64,000 nucleotides of DNA, from the NCBI RefSeq assembly GCF_025447595.1, contig NZ_JAOEJU010000008.1:1-64000 (forward strand), given 5' to 3'. The position numbers were made by a program, and so were the translations under genes. The notes beneath the pieces were generated by a model that worked only from the letters and a program-made list of their open reading frames with translations, made no database searches and was not told the origin of the DNA. Source of the stretch: Pseudomonas koreensis. GTDB taxonomy: Bacteria; Pseudomonadota; Gammaproteobacteria; Pseudomonadales; Pseudomonadaceae. Below are positions 1-8,709 of the stretch, one piece after another (the stretch's first letter is position 1; every line of letters begins with the position of its first letter).

Positions 1-105
1 TTGAATCTCAAGGAGTTTTCCGTTTCGACTGCGCCGGAAGTGGGGCGAATTATAGAGACTCAGAATCTGCCGTCAACACTTAATTGCGGATCGCTATCAG
101 AAAAT

Positions 106-131
106 GAAAAAGACCTCTGCTATATAGAGGT
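106..131 (-). terminator. Rho-independent terminator candidate downstream of the dehydratase
   Basis: On the minus strand ACCTCT (131-126) pairs with AGAGGT (118-113) across a 7-nt loop, followed by CTTTTTC. It lies about 100 nt past the dehydratase stop, so it probably ends that transcript. The 6-bp stem is short. The rest of 1-224 shows no convincing gene. Confidence 0.45.
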
Positions 132-224
132 GCACCACTGAGCACGCACTATTTTGCCCAACACTCGCCTGATTTCTGCGACACATCGGTTATCGCTGTC
201 ACGGAGTGCCGAGCCCGCCAGCAA

Positions 225-1181
225 TCAGCCAATCACCTTCGCATACACCATCCGGTCAATATTCCCCCCGGACAGAATCACCCCGACCTTTTTCCCCTCC
301 ATCCGTCCACGCTCCTGCATCAACGCCGCCAGCGCCGCTGCGCCCGCCCCTTCGGCAAGGTTGTGGGTATCGGTGTAATAGACGCGCATGGCCTCGGCGA
401 TCTCGCTTTCGCTGACAGCGACAATCCTCGCCGCACCTTCCTTATAGATGTCGAATGCCTCAGCAATCGGCTTGCGCACCGCAAGACCGTCGGCAAAGGT
501 ATTGGCCGAGGCCGTCTCGCAGATCGTTTTCGCTTCGAATGAGCGTTTGGCAGCTGCGGCTTCCGTGGATACCACGCCCACTACCTCGGTGCTCAAGCCC
601 AATGTATTGCGGGCGGCAATCACGCCACAGATTCCCGAACCACAGCCAATAGGTACGTAAACCGTATCCAGATCCGGCGCCGCACTGAACAGCTCCAGCG
701 CATACGTCGCCACTCCCTTGACCAGCTCGACGTGGAACGGCGGCACCAGATAAAGATCATGCTCCCTCGCAAGTCGAGCTGCCTCTTCACGCGCTTCGTC
801 GAAATCACGTCCATATTCGACCACCTCACCGCCAAAACCGCGCATGGCGTTGTTCTTTTCCAGCGAGTTGCCCTGCGGCACCACGATCAACGCCCTCAGC
901 CCTGCAGCATTTGCCGCCAGCGCCAGGCTCTGGCCGTGATTGCCACGCGTCGCGGAAACAATGCCTTTGACGTTCGGATGCTCCCGGCGCAGCCAGTGCA
1001 TGAAGGTAATACCACCACGGACCTTGAAGGCACCGGTTGGCGTGTGGTTTTCGTGTTTGACCCAAACAGTGCATCCCAACCGCTCGGCCAGCAATGGCCA
1101 ACGATACTGGGCGGTGGCCGGCATCACCTGGTAAACCTGGCGGGCAGCGTGTTCGATATCGTCGCGGGTGATTGCGTGCAT
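225..1181 (-). CDS. Threonine/serine dehydratase-like PLP enzyme
   Basis: This is a 318-residue fold-type II PLP enzyme, expected to deaminate threonine or serine to the 2-oxo acid plus ammonia in the cytosol. The PLP lysine lies in TGAFKVRGG (about residues 49-57), the SATRGNHGQ loop that binds substrate carboxylate is near residue 76, the glycine-rich phosphate loop is GCGSGICG, and SGGN is close to the C terminus. There is no C-terminal ACT regulatory domain, so it is the short catabolic form rather than long biosynthetic IlvA. The ATG at 1181 has AAGGAGA just upstream. It is divergent from the AraC-type regulator at 1277, a plausible local controller. Exact substrate (Thr, Ser or hydroxy-aspartate) is not resolved. 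Confidence 0.85.
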   Translation of the reverse strand: MHAITRDDIEHAARQVYQVMPATAQYRWPLLAERLGCTVWVKHENHTPTGAFKVRGGITFMHWLRREHPNVKGIVSATRGNHGQSLALAANAAGLRALIVVPQGNSLEKNNAMRGFGGEVVEYGRDFDEAREEAARLAREHDLYLVPPFHVELVKGVATYALELFSAAPDLDTVYVPIGCGSGICGVIAARNTLGLSTEVVGVVSTEAAAAKRSFEAKTICETASANTFADGLAVRKPIAEAFDIYKEGAARIVAVSESEIAEAMRVYYTDTHNLAEGAGAAALAALMQERGRMEGKKVGVILSGGNIDRMVYAKVIG

Positions 1182-1276
1182 AGCTGTCTCCTTGGTCTTT
1201 GCCCAAGTCTAGGCAGCCGTGCGTGACGTCGGCTTTCAAAAAACCGACCTGACTTTTACCCGCCCTCTTCACTACT

Positions 1277-2110
1277 ATGCCGTTCATGAGCCAGCGAAAG
1301 CGTCAACATCCCACAGTCGTCCCTGAACCGGTACGTCGTATCGTGGCTGGCCCGTGGATGATCGAATTACTGCCCGGCGCGGCCTACTCGGCGCGATACG
1401 TCGCCAGCCAGTCGGCGATCGGCTTCGCCTTCGACAGTCAGCGCGGCATGCATGCCATCGGCACCGACCGGGTACGCCCCTTCAACGCGCTGCCTAATGG
1501 TCTGGCGTTCGTCCCGTCCGGCTGTGACGTCTTGTCCGAGTCGCCAATGGGCGGTGAGTACCTGCGAGTCATCCGCACCGATGGCGTCGAGCTGACGGGT
1601 GATCGTCCGTTCAACAATCGCATCGACACACAGGCTATTTACCTCGCACAGCGAATACGCAGCGCACTGCTGCGACCTGGATGGGACGATGACTGGGAGA
1701 CCTGGGCACTCAACCTCGCTGATCGAGCTGCTGGTTATGTGAGGCCGGCGCCACAAGGCTCGATCACCGACAGCCGAATGCGCCTGCTGGATGAGTTCAT
1801 TGACGCTGGCCTCAACGGCCCGCTCGATGTGAAAACCATGGCACAACTGCTCGAATTGTCCGAAGGCTATTTCATGCGCGCCTTCAAGCAGGCGACGGGC
1901 AAAAGCCCCCATAGCTACCTGATTGATCGACGCCTGGCCAAGGCGCGGGCGATGTTGCGCGACTCAACCGAAAGCCTGGCGCACATTGCCCTCGCCTGCG
2001 GCTTCAACTCCCAGGCGCACATGACGAGCGCCTTTACGCAACGATTGGGTATCAGCCCGGCGCAACTGCGTACAAACTCCGCCCCTGGCAAAAAACAACA
2101 TGGGTTGTGA
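1277..2110 (+). CDS. AraC-family transcriptional regulator
   Basis: The protein has 277 residues. The C-terminal 100 residues form the double helix-turn-helix of AraC/XylS proteins: a first helix pair around MAQLLELSEGYFMRAFK (about 195-211) and a second around LAHIALACGFNSQAHMTSAF (about 234-253), the latter with the family's CGF.S...F pattern. The N-terminal part has no motif I recognise and probably senses a ligand. It diverges from the dehydratase gene with only about 95 bp between the starts, which suggests control of that gene, but this is inference from position. A second ATG at 1286 is an alternative start; neither has a strong Shine-Dalgarno sequence. Confidence 0.85.
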   Translation: MPFMSQRKRQHPTVVPEPVRRIVAGPWMIELLPGAAYSARYVASQSAIGFAFDSQRGMHAIGTDRVRPFNALPNGLAFVPSGCDVLSESPMGGEYLRVIRTDGVELTGDRPFNNRIDTQAIYLAQRIRSALLRPGWDDDWETWALNLADRAAGYVRPAPQGSITDSRMRLLDEFIDAGLNGPLDVKTMAQLLELSEGYFMRAFKQATGKSPHSYLIDRRLAKARAMLRDSTESLAHIALACGFNSQAHMTSAFTQRLGISPAQLRTNSAPGKKQHGL

Positions 2111-2251
2111 ATTTTTTCGTGTCCTCGTGTATCTGAACTGAAAGAAGCCGTGCCACTAAAAGGATGGCAACGACCAAGGCAACCTCTCTAGGCCGTGCAG
2201 TTGCGGACCCAAAGGATTGCATAAAGACAGATCAGTTGCAGAGTGCTCCGC

Positions 2252-3754
2252 ATGAAATCACGCAAGAAACGCGTCAGTCCGATCGGACTGCAAGACATCA
2301 CCATCGTTGACGACGCCAAGATGCGCAAGGCGATCACCGCCGCCGCGCTGGGCAACGCGATGGAATGGTTCGACTTCGGCGTCTATGGCTTCGTCGCCTA
2401 CGTGCTCGGCAAGGTGTTTTTCCCGGGGGCCGATCCTGGTGTGCAAATGATCGCCGCGCTGGCCACTTTCTCGGTGCCCTTCCTGATCCGGCCGCTGGGC
2501 GGTCTGTTCTTCGGCGCGCTGGGCGATAAATACGGTCGACAGAAAGTGCTCGCGGCGACCATCGTCATCATGTCGCTCAGCACTTTCGCCATCGGTTTGA
2601 TTCCGTCTTATGCCTCGATCGGCATCTGGGCACCGATCCTCCTGTTGCTGGCGAAAATGGCCCAGGGTTTTTCGGTCGGTGGCGAATACACCGGTGCTTC
2701 GATTTTTGTCGCCGAGTATGCGCCGGACCGCAAGCGCGGCTTCCTCGGCAGCTGGCTGGACTTCGGTTCCATTGCAGGCTTCGTTCTCGGGGCCGGCGTG
2801 GTGGTACTGATTTCCACGATCATCGGCGAAGAAAAATTCGAGGAATGGGGCTGGCGCCTGCCCTTTTTCCTCGCCCTGCCGCTGGGCATGATCGGTCTCT
2901 ATCTGCGGCATGCCCTCGAAGAAACACCGGCGTTCCAGCAGCATGTCGAAAAACTCGAACAAGGTGACCGCGAAGGCCTGGCCGGGGGCCCGAAAGTGTC
3001 TTTCAAGGAAGTGGCGACCAAACACTGGCGCAGCCTGATGACCTGCATCGGCGTGGTGGCCGCCACCAACGTCACCTACTACATGCTGCTGACCTACATG
3101 CCAAGCTATCTGTCACACAACCTGCACTACAGCGAAAATCGCGGGGTGCTGATCATCATTGCGATCATGGTCGGCATGCTGTTCGTGCAGCCCATGATCG
3201 GTTTCATCAGTGACAAGATCGGCCGTCGCCCTTTCATCATCTTCGGCAGTGTGGGTTTGTTCATTCTCGCCATTCCGGCTTTCATGCTGATCAACAGCGG
3301 CAAGATCGGCCTGATTTTCTCCGGTCTGCTGATCCTCGCCGTGCTCCTCAATTTCTTCATCGGCGTCATGGCCTCCACTCTGCCGGCGATGTTTCCCACC
3401 CATATCCGCTACAGCGCGCTGGCCGGTGCTTTCAACGTCTCGGTGCTGATTGCCGGCCTGACCCCGACTGCCGTGGCCTGGCTGGTGGAAAGCACTCAGG
3501 ACCTGTACATGCCGGCCTATTACCTGATGGTCATTGCCGTGGTCGGGCTGATCACCGGGGTGACGATGAAGGAAACCGCGAACAAACCGTTGCGCGGCGC
3601 AGCACCGGCGGCATCCGATATCGAGGAAGCACGCGAGCTGTTGCAGGAACACCACGACAACATCGAACAGAAGATCGAAGACATCGACGCCGAAATCGCC
3701 GAACTGCAAGCCCGTCGCGAACACCTTGTGCAGCAACATCCGCGGATTGAATAG
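2252..3754 (+). CDS. proP: ProP-type glycine betaine/proline:H+ symporter (MFS)
   Basis: This is a metabolite:H+ symporter family MFS protein of about 500 residues, the same length as E. coli ProP. It has 12 predicted membrane segments, the N-terminal signature GNAMEWFDFGVYGF (about 34-47) typical of the family, and the loop 2-3 motif GDKYGRQKVL. The C terminus ends in a charged heptad segment (roughly 455-495, IEQKIEDIDAEIAELQARRE) like the coiled coil of osmosensory ProP. Its expected role is uptake of proline and betaine under osmotic stress across the inner membrane. I chose ATG 2252; an in-frame GTG at 2243 would add three residues. No partner genes are attached. Confidence 0.85.
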   Translation: MKSRKKRVSPIGLQDITIVDDAKMRKAITAAALGNAMEWFDFGVYGFVAYVLGKVFFPGADPGVQMIAALATFSVPFLIRPLGGLFFGALGDKYGRQKVLAATIVIMSLSTFAIGLIPSYASIGIWAPILLLLAKMAQGFSVGGEYTGASIFVAEYAPDRKRGFLGSWLDFGSIAGFVLGAGVVVLISTIIGEEKFEEWGWRLPFFLALPLGMIGLYLRHALEETPAFQQHVEKLEQGDREGLAGGPKVSFKEVATKHWRSLMTCIGVVAATNVTYYMLLTYMPSYLSHNLHYSENRGVLIIIAIMVGMLFVQPMIGFISDKIGRRPFIIFGSVGLFILAIPAFMLINSGKIGLIFSGLLILAVLLNFFIGVMASTLPAMFPTHIRYSALAGAFNVSVLIAGLTPTAVAWLVESTQDLYMPAYYLMVIAVVGLITGVTMKETANKPLRGAAPAASDIEEARELLQEHHDNIEQKIEDIDAEIAELQARREHLVQQHPRIE

Positions 3755-3882
3755 CACAGCCCAATGGCTGAGCCCCAGGGTGGAATTCAATCACCCTTCT
3801 GTGGTGTCCTGTCCGGCAGGTGCCCGCCGTTGTGCATGACGGGCTAAGGAAATTCCGGCAAGCAACCGAAGAGGTCCGTTTC

Positions 3883-4722
3883 ATGAGCGACACGTCTTAC
3901 GTACCACCCAAGGTCTGGAAACATATCGCACCATCCGGCGGCCAGTTCGCCAGCATCAACCGCCCGATCGCCGGGCCGACTCATGACAAGACACTGCCAG
4001 TCGGCAAGCATCCGTTACAGCTGTATTCGCTGGCCACGCCCAATGGCGTGAAGGTGACGATCCTGCTGGAGGAATTGCTGGCACTCGGACACACCGGCGC
4101 CGAATACGATGCCTGGCTGATTCGCATCGGCGAGGGCGATCAATTCTCCAGCGGTTTTGTCGAGATCAACCCCAACTCGAAAATTCCGGCGCTGCTGGAT
4201 CGCAGCGTGGAACCGGCCATTCGCGTGTTCGAGTCCGGCTCGATCCTGCTGTATCTGGCGGAAAAATTCGGCGCCTTCCTGCCCGCCGATCCGGCAGGTC
4301 GCACGGAGACCCTGAACTGGTTGTTCTGGCAGATGGGCTCGGCGCCCTACCTGGGTGGTGGCTTCGGGCATTTCTATGCGTATGCGCCAGAGAAGCTTGA
4401 GTACCCGATCGATCGATTCACCATGGAAGCCAAGCGTCAGCTGGATGTCCTCAATCGGCGCCTCGGCGAAAGCCCTTACCTTGCCGGCGACACTTACACC
4501 ATCGCCGACATCGCGGTCTGGCCCTGGTACGGGCAGCTGGTGCGCAACAACGTGTACTCGGCCGCCGAGTTTCTTTCGGCTCACGAGTACACCCACGTGC
4601 AACGCTGGGCGCAGGACATCGCCAATCGGCCGGCGGTGATTCGCGGGCAACGGGTCAACCGGACCTGGGGCGATGAAGCGAGTCAGGTGCCGGAGCGGCA
4701 TCAGGCGGCCGATCTGGCCTGA
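3883..4722 (+). CDS. yghU: YghU-type glutathione S-transferase / disulfide-bond oxidoreductase
   Basis: The product has 279 residues and matches the Nu-class GST YghU in layout. There is a ~45-residue N-terminal extension, a thioredoxin-like domain with LYSLATPNGVKVTILLEE (about 46-63) carrying the glutathione-contacting TPNG turn, an ES.SIL.YLA glutathione loop around 128, and an all-helical C-terminal domain with the GDTYTIADIAVWPWY segment near 205. Family members reduce disulfides and peroxides with two bound glutathiones in the cytosol. ATG 3883 is preceded by GAAGAGG at a good distance; the reading frame stays open upstream to 3820 but without a ribosome site. It stands alone between proP and glcD. 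Confidence 0.88.
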   Translation: MSDTSYVPPKVWKHIAPSGGQFASINRPIAGPTHDKTLPVGKHPLQLYSLATPNGVKVTILLEELLALGHTGAEYDAWLIRIGEGDQFSSGFVEINPNSKIPALLDRSVEPAIRVFESGSILLYLAEKFGAFLPADPAGRTETLNWLFWQMGSAPYLGGGFGHFYAYAPEKLEYPIDRFTMEAKRQLDVLNRRLGESPYLAGDTYTIADIAVWPWYGQLVRNNVYSAAEFLSAHEYTHVQRWAQDIANRPAVIRGQRVNRTWGDEASQVPERHQAADLA

Positions 4723-4825
4723 CAGACTGCGGGCCGCTACGCTTTACTTCACGGAGTGGGCGGCCCGGTCATGCTTGTGCGGCACCCGACCTCCAATAAC
4801 GACAAAGGAGGGTCGTCCACCGATC

Positions 4826-6325
4826 ATGAACATTCTCTACAACGAACAGGTTGACGGCGTCCTGCCGGAGGTCGACAGAGCTGCGCTGCTGCAAGCCTTG
4901 CAGCGCCAGTGTCCGGATCTGGAAGTCCTGCATCAGCGTGAAGAACTCAAGCCGTACGAATGCGACGGCCTCTCGGCGTATCGCACCACTCCGCTGCTGG
5001 TGGTGCTGCCACGGTATATCGATGAGGTACAGGCAGTCTTGCGGCTTTGTCATGAACGAGGGGTGCCGGTGGTCGCCCGGGGCGCCGGGACCGGTTTGTC
5101 CGGCGGTGCCCTTCCACTGGAAAAAGGCGTGTTGCTGGTCATGGCGCGCTTCAACAACATATTGCACATCGACCCCGCCGCCCGCACGGCCCGCGTTCAA
5201 CCTGGTGTGCGCAACCTGGCGATATCCCAGGCCGCGGCCCCGTTCGGGCTGTATTACGCACCCGATCCTTCATCGCAAATCGCCTGTTCCATCGGCGGCA
5301 ATGTGGCGGAAAACGCCGGTGGCGTGCATTGCCTAAAATACGGTCTGACCGTACACAACCTGCTCAAGGTCGAGATTCTGACTGTCGATGGCGAGCGGCT
5401 GACGTTGGGGTCGGATGCGCTGGACTCACCGGGTTTTGACTTGCTGGCCCTGTTCACCGGTTCCGAAGGCTTGCTCGGGGTGATCACCGAGGTCACGGTC
5501 AAACTCCTGCCCAAACCCCAGACCGCAAAAGTGCTGCTGGCAGCCTTCGACTCCGTGGAAAAGGCCGGCCACGCAGTGGGCGACATCATTGCAGCCGGGA
5601 TCATTCCCGGGGGCCTTGAGATGATGGACAACCTGGCGATCCGTGCTGCCGAAGACTTCATCCACGCCGGTTATCCGGTGGACGCCGAGGCGATTTTGCT
5701 TTGCGAACTCGATGGTGTGGAATCTGATGTCCACGATGAATGCAATCGTGTCCGCCAGGTGCTGGAGCGGGCCGGCGCGATTGAACTGCGCCAGGCTCGG
5801 GACGAGGCCGAGCGTGTGCGCTTCTGGGCCGGGCGCAAAAATGCCTTTCCGGCCGTGGGCCGCTTGTCACCGGATTACTACTGCATGGACGGCACCATTC
5901 CCCGCCGCGAGTTGCCCGGCGTGCTGCACGCAATTGCGCAGCTGTCCTGCGAATATGGCTTGCGGGTTGCCAACGTGTTCCATGCTGGCGACGGCAACAT
6001 GCACCCGTTGATCCTGTTCGATGCCAATCGTCCCGGCGAGCTGGAGCGCGCCGAAGCACTGGGCGGCAAGATCCTGGAACTGTGCGTCAGGGTCGGCGGC
6101 AGCATTACCGGCGAACACGGTGTGGGCCGGGAAAAAATCAATCAGATGTGTGCGCAGTTCAACAGCGACGAGCTGACGTTGTTTCATGCGATCAAAGCGG
6201 CGTTCGACCCCACCGGCCTGCTCAATCCGGGCAAGAACATTCCAACCCTGCACCGTTGTGCCGAGTTCGGCGCGTTGCATGTGCATCACGGCCAACTGCC
6301 GTTCCCCGAACTGGAGCGTTTCTGA
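4826..6325 (+). CDS. glcD: Glycolate oxidase FAD-linked subunit GlcD
   Basis: The product has 499 residues, the length of E. coli GlcD. It is the FAD-binding subunit that oxidises glycolate to glyoxylate at the inner face of the membrane. The PCMH-type FAD domain carries VARGAGTGLSGGALP (about 84-98), GNVAENAGG and FTGSEGLLGV. The C-terminal FAD-oxidase domain has the NVFHAGDGNMHPL motif (about 385-397) and GEHGVGREK near 430. An AGGAGG lies 14 nt before ATG 4826. The reading frame extends upstream to 4673 inside yghU, but without family similarity. It overlaps glcE by one base (TGATG), so glcDEF form an operon with translational coupling. No glcC regulator or glcG/glcB lies in the window. 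Confidence 0.95.
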   Translation: MNILYNEQVDGVLPEVDRAALLQALQRQCPDLEVLHQREELKPYECDGLSAYRTTPLLVVLPRYIDEVQAVLRLCHERGVPVVARGAGTGLSGGALPLEKGVLLVMARFNNILHIDPAARTARVQPGVRNLAISQAAAPFGLYYAPDPSSQIACSIGGNVAENAGGVHCLKYGLTVHNLLKVEILTVDGERLTLGSDALDSPGFDLLALFTGSEGLLGVITEVTVKLLPKPQTAKVLLAAFDSVEKAGHAVGDIIAAGIIPGGLEMMDNLAIRAAEDFIHAGYPVDAEAILLCELDGVESDVHDECNRVRQVLERAGAIELRQARDEAERVRFWAGRKNAFPAVGRLSPDYYCMDGTIPRRELPGVLHAIAQLSCEYGLRVANVFHAGDGNMHPLILFDANRPGELERAEALGGKILELCVRVGGSITGEHGVGREKINQMCAQFNSDELTLFHAIKAAFDPTGLLNPGKNIPTLHRCAEFGALHVHHGQLPFPELERF

Positions 6326-7389
6326 TGGGCGACTCCAGAGATGCAGATGAGAGCGGCGCGCTGCTCGAACAAGTCAACCGGGCGCTGGAAAACGCCACGC
6401 CACTGCGCATTCAGGGGGCCAACAGCAAAGCGTTTCTGGGGCGCATGGTCGGTGGCGAGATTCTCGACACCCGCGCCCATCGCGGCATCGTCCGCTACGA
6501 CCCGACCGAACTGGTGATCACCGCGCGCTGCGGCACGCCACTGACCGAATTGTTTGCCGTGCTGGACGCCTCGCAACAGATGCTGGCCTGCGAACCACCA
6601 GCGTTCGCCGACGACGCCACGGTGGGCGGCATGATCGCCAGCGGTTTATCGGGTCCGCGCCGCCCCTGGTCGGGCGCGGTACGCGACTTCGTGCTCGGTA
6701 CACGAATCATCACAGGCCACGGCAAACACCTGCGTTTTGGCGGCGAAGTCATGAAAAACGTCGCTGGATACGACCTTTCGCGCCTGATGACCGGCAGTTA
6801 CGGTTCGTTGGGAGTAATCACCGAAGTCTCGCTCAAGGTGCTGCCCAAACCGCGAATGTGCCTGAGCATCAGCCTGGAGATGAGCAGCGAACAGGCTCTC
6901 TTGCGTCTGGCTGAATGGGGTCAGCAGCCATTGCCGATCAGCGCCGCGTGTCATGACGGCGAACAACTGCATTTGCGCCTCGAGGGTGGACAAGGTTCAG
7001 TGACTGGCGCCCATGAACGCCTTGGCGGTGCCCTTCTCGACGCTGGGTACTGGGCCGATCTCAACGAGCACCGCCTGGGTTTCTTCGATGAAGGCCAACC
7101 CCTCTGGCGCCTGTCCTTGCCGCACAACACACCGCTGCTGTCCCTGCCCGGCGAACAGTGGCTCGACTGGGGCGGCGCCCAGCGCTGGCTCAAGTCGGAC
7201 GCCGACGCCGCACTGATTCGCAAGACTGTCCGGGAAGTCGGCGGGCATGCGACCTGCTACAGCCACGGATTGGTTGACGACCCGTTCCAGCCGCTGCCCC
7301 CCGCCCTTCTGCACTACCACCGCCACCTCAAGCGACAACTCGATCCGCAGGGCATCTTCAACCCCGGTCGTCTGTACGCGGAGCTTTGA
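6325..7389 (+). CDS. glcE: Glycolate oxidase FAD-binding subunit GlcE
   Basis: This is a 354-residue PCMH-type FAD-binding subunit of the GlcDEF complex, similar in length to E. coli GlcE (350). Visible segments are PLRIQGANSKAFLG (about 25-38), the GGMIASGLSGPRRP FAD loop near 102, and VMKNVAGYDLSRLMTGSYGSLGVITE (about 142 on), equivalent to the second FAD-contact block. It lacks the C-terminal oxidase domain of GlcD, as expected. The start is fixed by the TGATG overlap with the glcD stop; glcF begins 3 nt after its stop. The long open frame upstream of 6325 lies inside glcD and is not coding. Confidence 0.94.
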   Translation: MGDSRDADESGALLEQVNRALENATPLRIQGANSKAFLGRMVGGEILDTRAHRGIVRYDPTELVITARCGTPLTELFAVLDASQQMLACEPPAFADDATVGGMIASGLSGPRRPWSGAVRDFVLGTRIITGHGKHLRFGGEVMKNVAGYDLSRLMTGSYGSLGVITEVSLKVLPKPRMCLSISLEMSSEQALLRLAEWGQQPLPISAACHDGEQLHLRLEGGQGSVTGAHERLGGALLDAGYWADLNEHRLGFFDEGQPLWRLSLPHNTPLLSLPGEQWLDWGGAQRWLKSDADAALIRKTVREVGGHATCYSHGLVDDPFQPLPPALLHYHRHLKRQLDPQGIFNPGRLYAEL

Positions 7390-7392
7390 GCC

Positions 7393-8610
7393 ATGCAAAC
7401 CACCCTCAGCCCGCAGGCCCGACAACTGCCCCGCGCCGAAGAGGCCGAAAGCATCCTGCGCACGTGCGTACATTGCGGATTCTGCAACGCGACCTGCCCG
7501 ACCTATCAGTTGCTCGGCGATGAACTGGACGGCCCTCGCGGGCGCATCTACCTGATCAAGCAGGTGCTCGAGGGCAATGAGGTTACGCAGAAAACCCAAC
7601 TGCACCTGGATCGCTGCCTGTCGTGCCGCAATTGCGAAACCACCTGCCCTTCGGGCGTGGATTACCACAACCTGCTGGACATTGGGCGGGCCGTGGTCGA
7701 TGCCGCCGTTCCACGCCCGCTCGGGCAACACCTCTTGCGCGAAGGGCTGCGCGCCGTTGTGTCCAATTCACGATTGTTCAAAAGACTGGTGAACAGCGGG
7801 CAAGTGTTTCGCCCGTGGTTACCTGGTGCTCTACAAGCCAAATTGCCTCGCAATGCGCTGCCGCCCGCGCCACGTCCGGTCGTTCGTCACACGCGGCAGT
7901 TACTGATGCTTGAAGGTTGCGTGCAGCCGGGACTGTTTCCCAATACCAATGCAGCGGCGGCGCGTGTGCTGGACCGTCTGGGTATCAGCGTCATTCCCGC
8001 CCCCGAGGCAGGGTGCTGTGGAGCGGTGGATTATCATCTCGACGCCCAGGCCGCCGGTCTTGATCGCGCCCGGCGCAACATCGACGCCTGGTGGCCGGCC
8101 ATCGAGCACGGCGCAGAGGCCATCGTGCAGACAGCAAGCGGTTGCGGCGCATTCATCAAGGATTACGGACACCTGCTCTGCACCGACCCGGCCTATGCCG
8201 AAAAAGCCCGGCGTATCAGCACACTGGCCCGGGATCTGGTGGAAGTGCTGCGCGAAGAACCGCTTGAGTCGCTCGACCTCCATCCCGACCAACGACTGGC
8301 GTTCCACTGCCCCTGCACCCTGCAACACGCGCAGAAACTTGGCGGTGCAGTTGAAGCGGTATTGACCCGACTGGGTTTCAGCCTTACCGACGTGCCTGAC
8401 GCCCACCTGTGCTGTGGCTCGGCGGGTACGTGGTCGATCACCCAGCCGGAACTGGCCCGACAGCTGCGCAACAACAAACTCGACGCACTGGAAAGCGGAC
8501 ATCCGCAGATCATCGCCACGGCCAATGTCGGTTGCCAGCTCCATCTCGATGGCGCGGGCCGCACGCCCGTCAGGCACTGGATCGAGCTGGTGGATGCGCA
8601 TTGCCGGTGA
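7393..8610 (+). CDS. glcF: Glycolate oxidase iron-sulfur subunit GlcF
   Basis: The 405-residue iron-sulfur subunit passes electrons from the flavin subunits to the quinone pool. Two 4Fe-4S ferredoxin motifs are present: CVHCGFCNATCP (about 25-36) and CLSCRNCETTCP (about 75-86). Two CCG domains follow, each with a paired-Cys signature (EAGCCGAVDYH near 210 and HLCCGSAGT near 340), typical of the GlcF/LldE/HdrB family. The length matches E. coli GlcF (407). It is the last gene of the glcDEF operon; the next gene begins about 100 bp downstream and no clear terminator lies between. Confidence 0.95.
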   Translation: MQTTLSPQARQLPRAEEAESILRTCVHCGFCNATCPTYQLLGDELDGPRGRIYLIKQVLEGNEVTQKTQLHLDRCLSCRNCETTCPSGVDYHNLLDIGRAVVDAAVPRPLGQHLLREGLRAVVSNSRLFKRLVNSGQVFRPWLPGALQAKLPRNALPPAPRPVVRHTRQLLMLEGCVQPGLFPNTNAAAARVLDRLGISVIPAPEAGCCGAVDYHLDAQAAGLDRARRNIDAWWPAIEHGAEAIVQTASGCGAFIKDYGHLLCTDPAYAEKARRISTLARDLVEVLREEPLESLDLHPDQRLAFHCPCTLQHAQKLGGAVEAVLTRLGFSLTDVPDAHLCCGSAGTWSITQPELARQLRNNKLDALESGHPQIIATANVGCQLHLDGAGRTPVRHWIELVDAHCR

Positions 8611-8709
8611 GCACCCGGCCAACCGTTCAGGCATTGAAGCCGGCGCGACTGAACATTGCGTCGTTCCCGGTGTTCTAGATGCTGTAATCACTGGATCAAG
8701 GATGAGCGA

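Noticed and set aside
3777..3797. AGGGTG/CACCCT hairpin after proP
   Set aside because: Short stem with no T-run; not convincing as a terminator.
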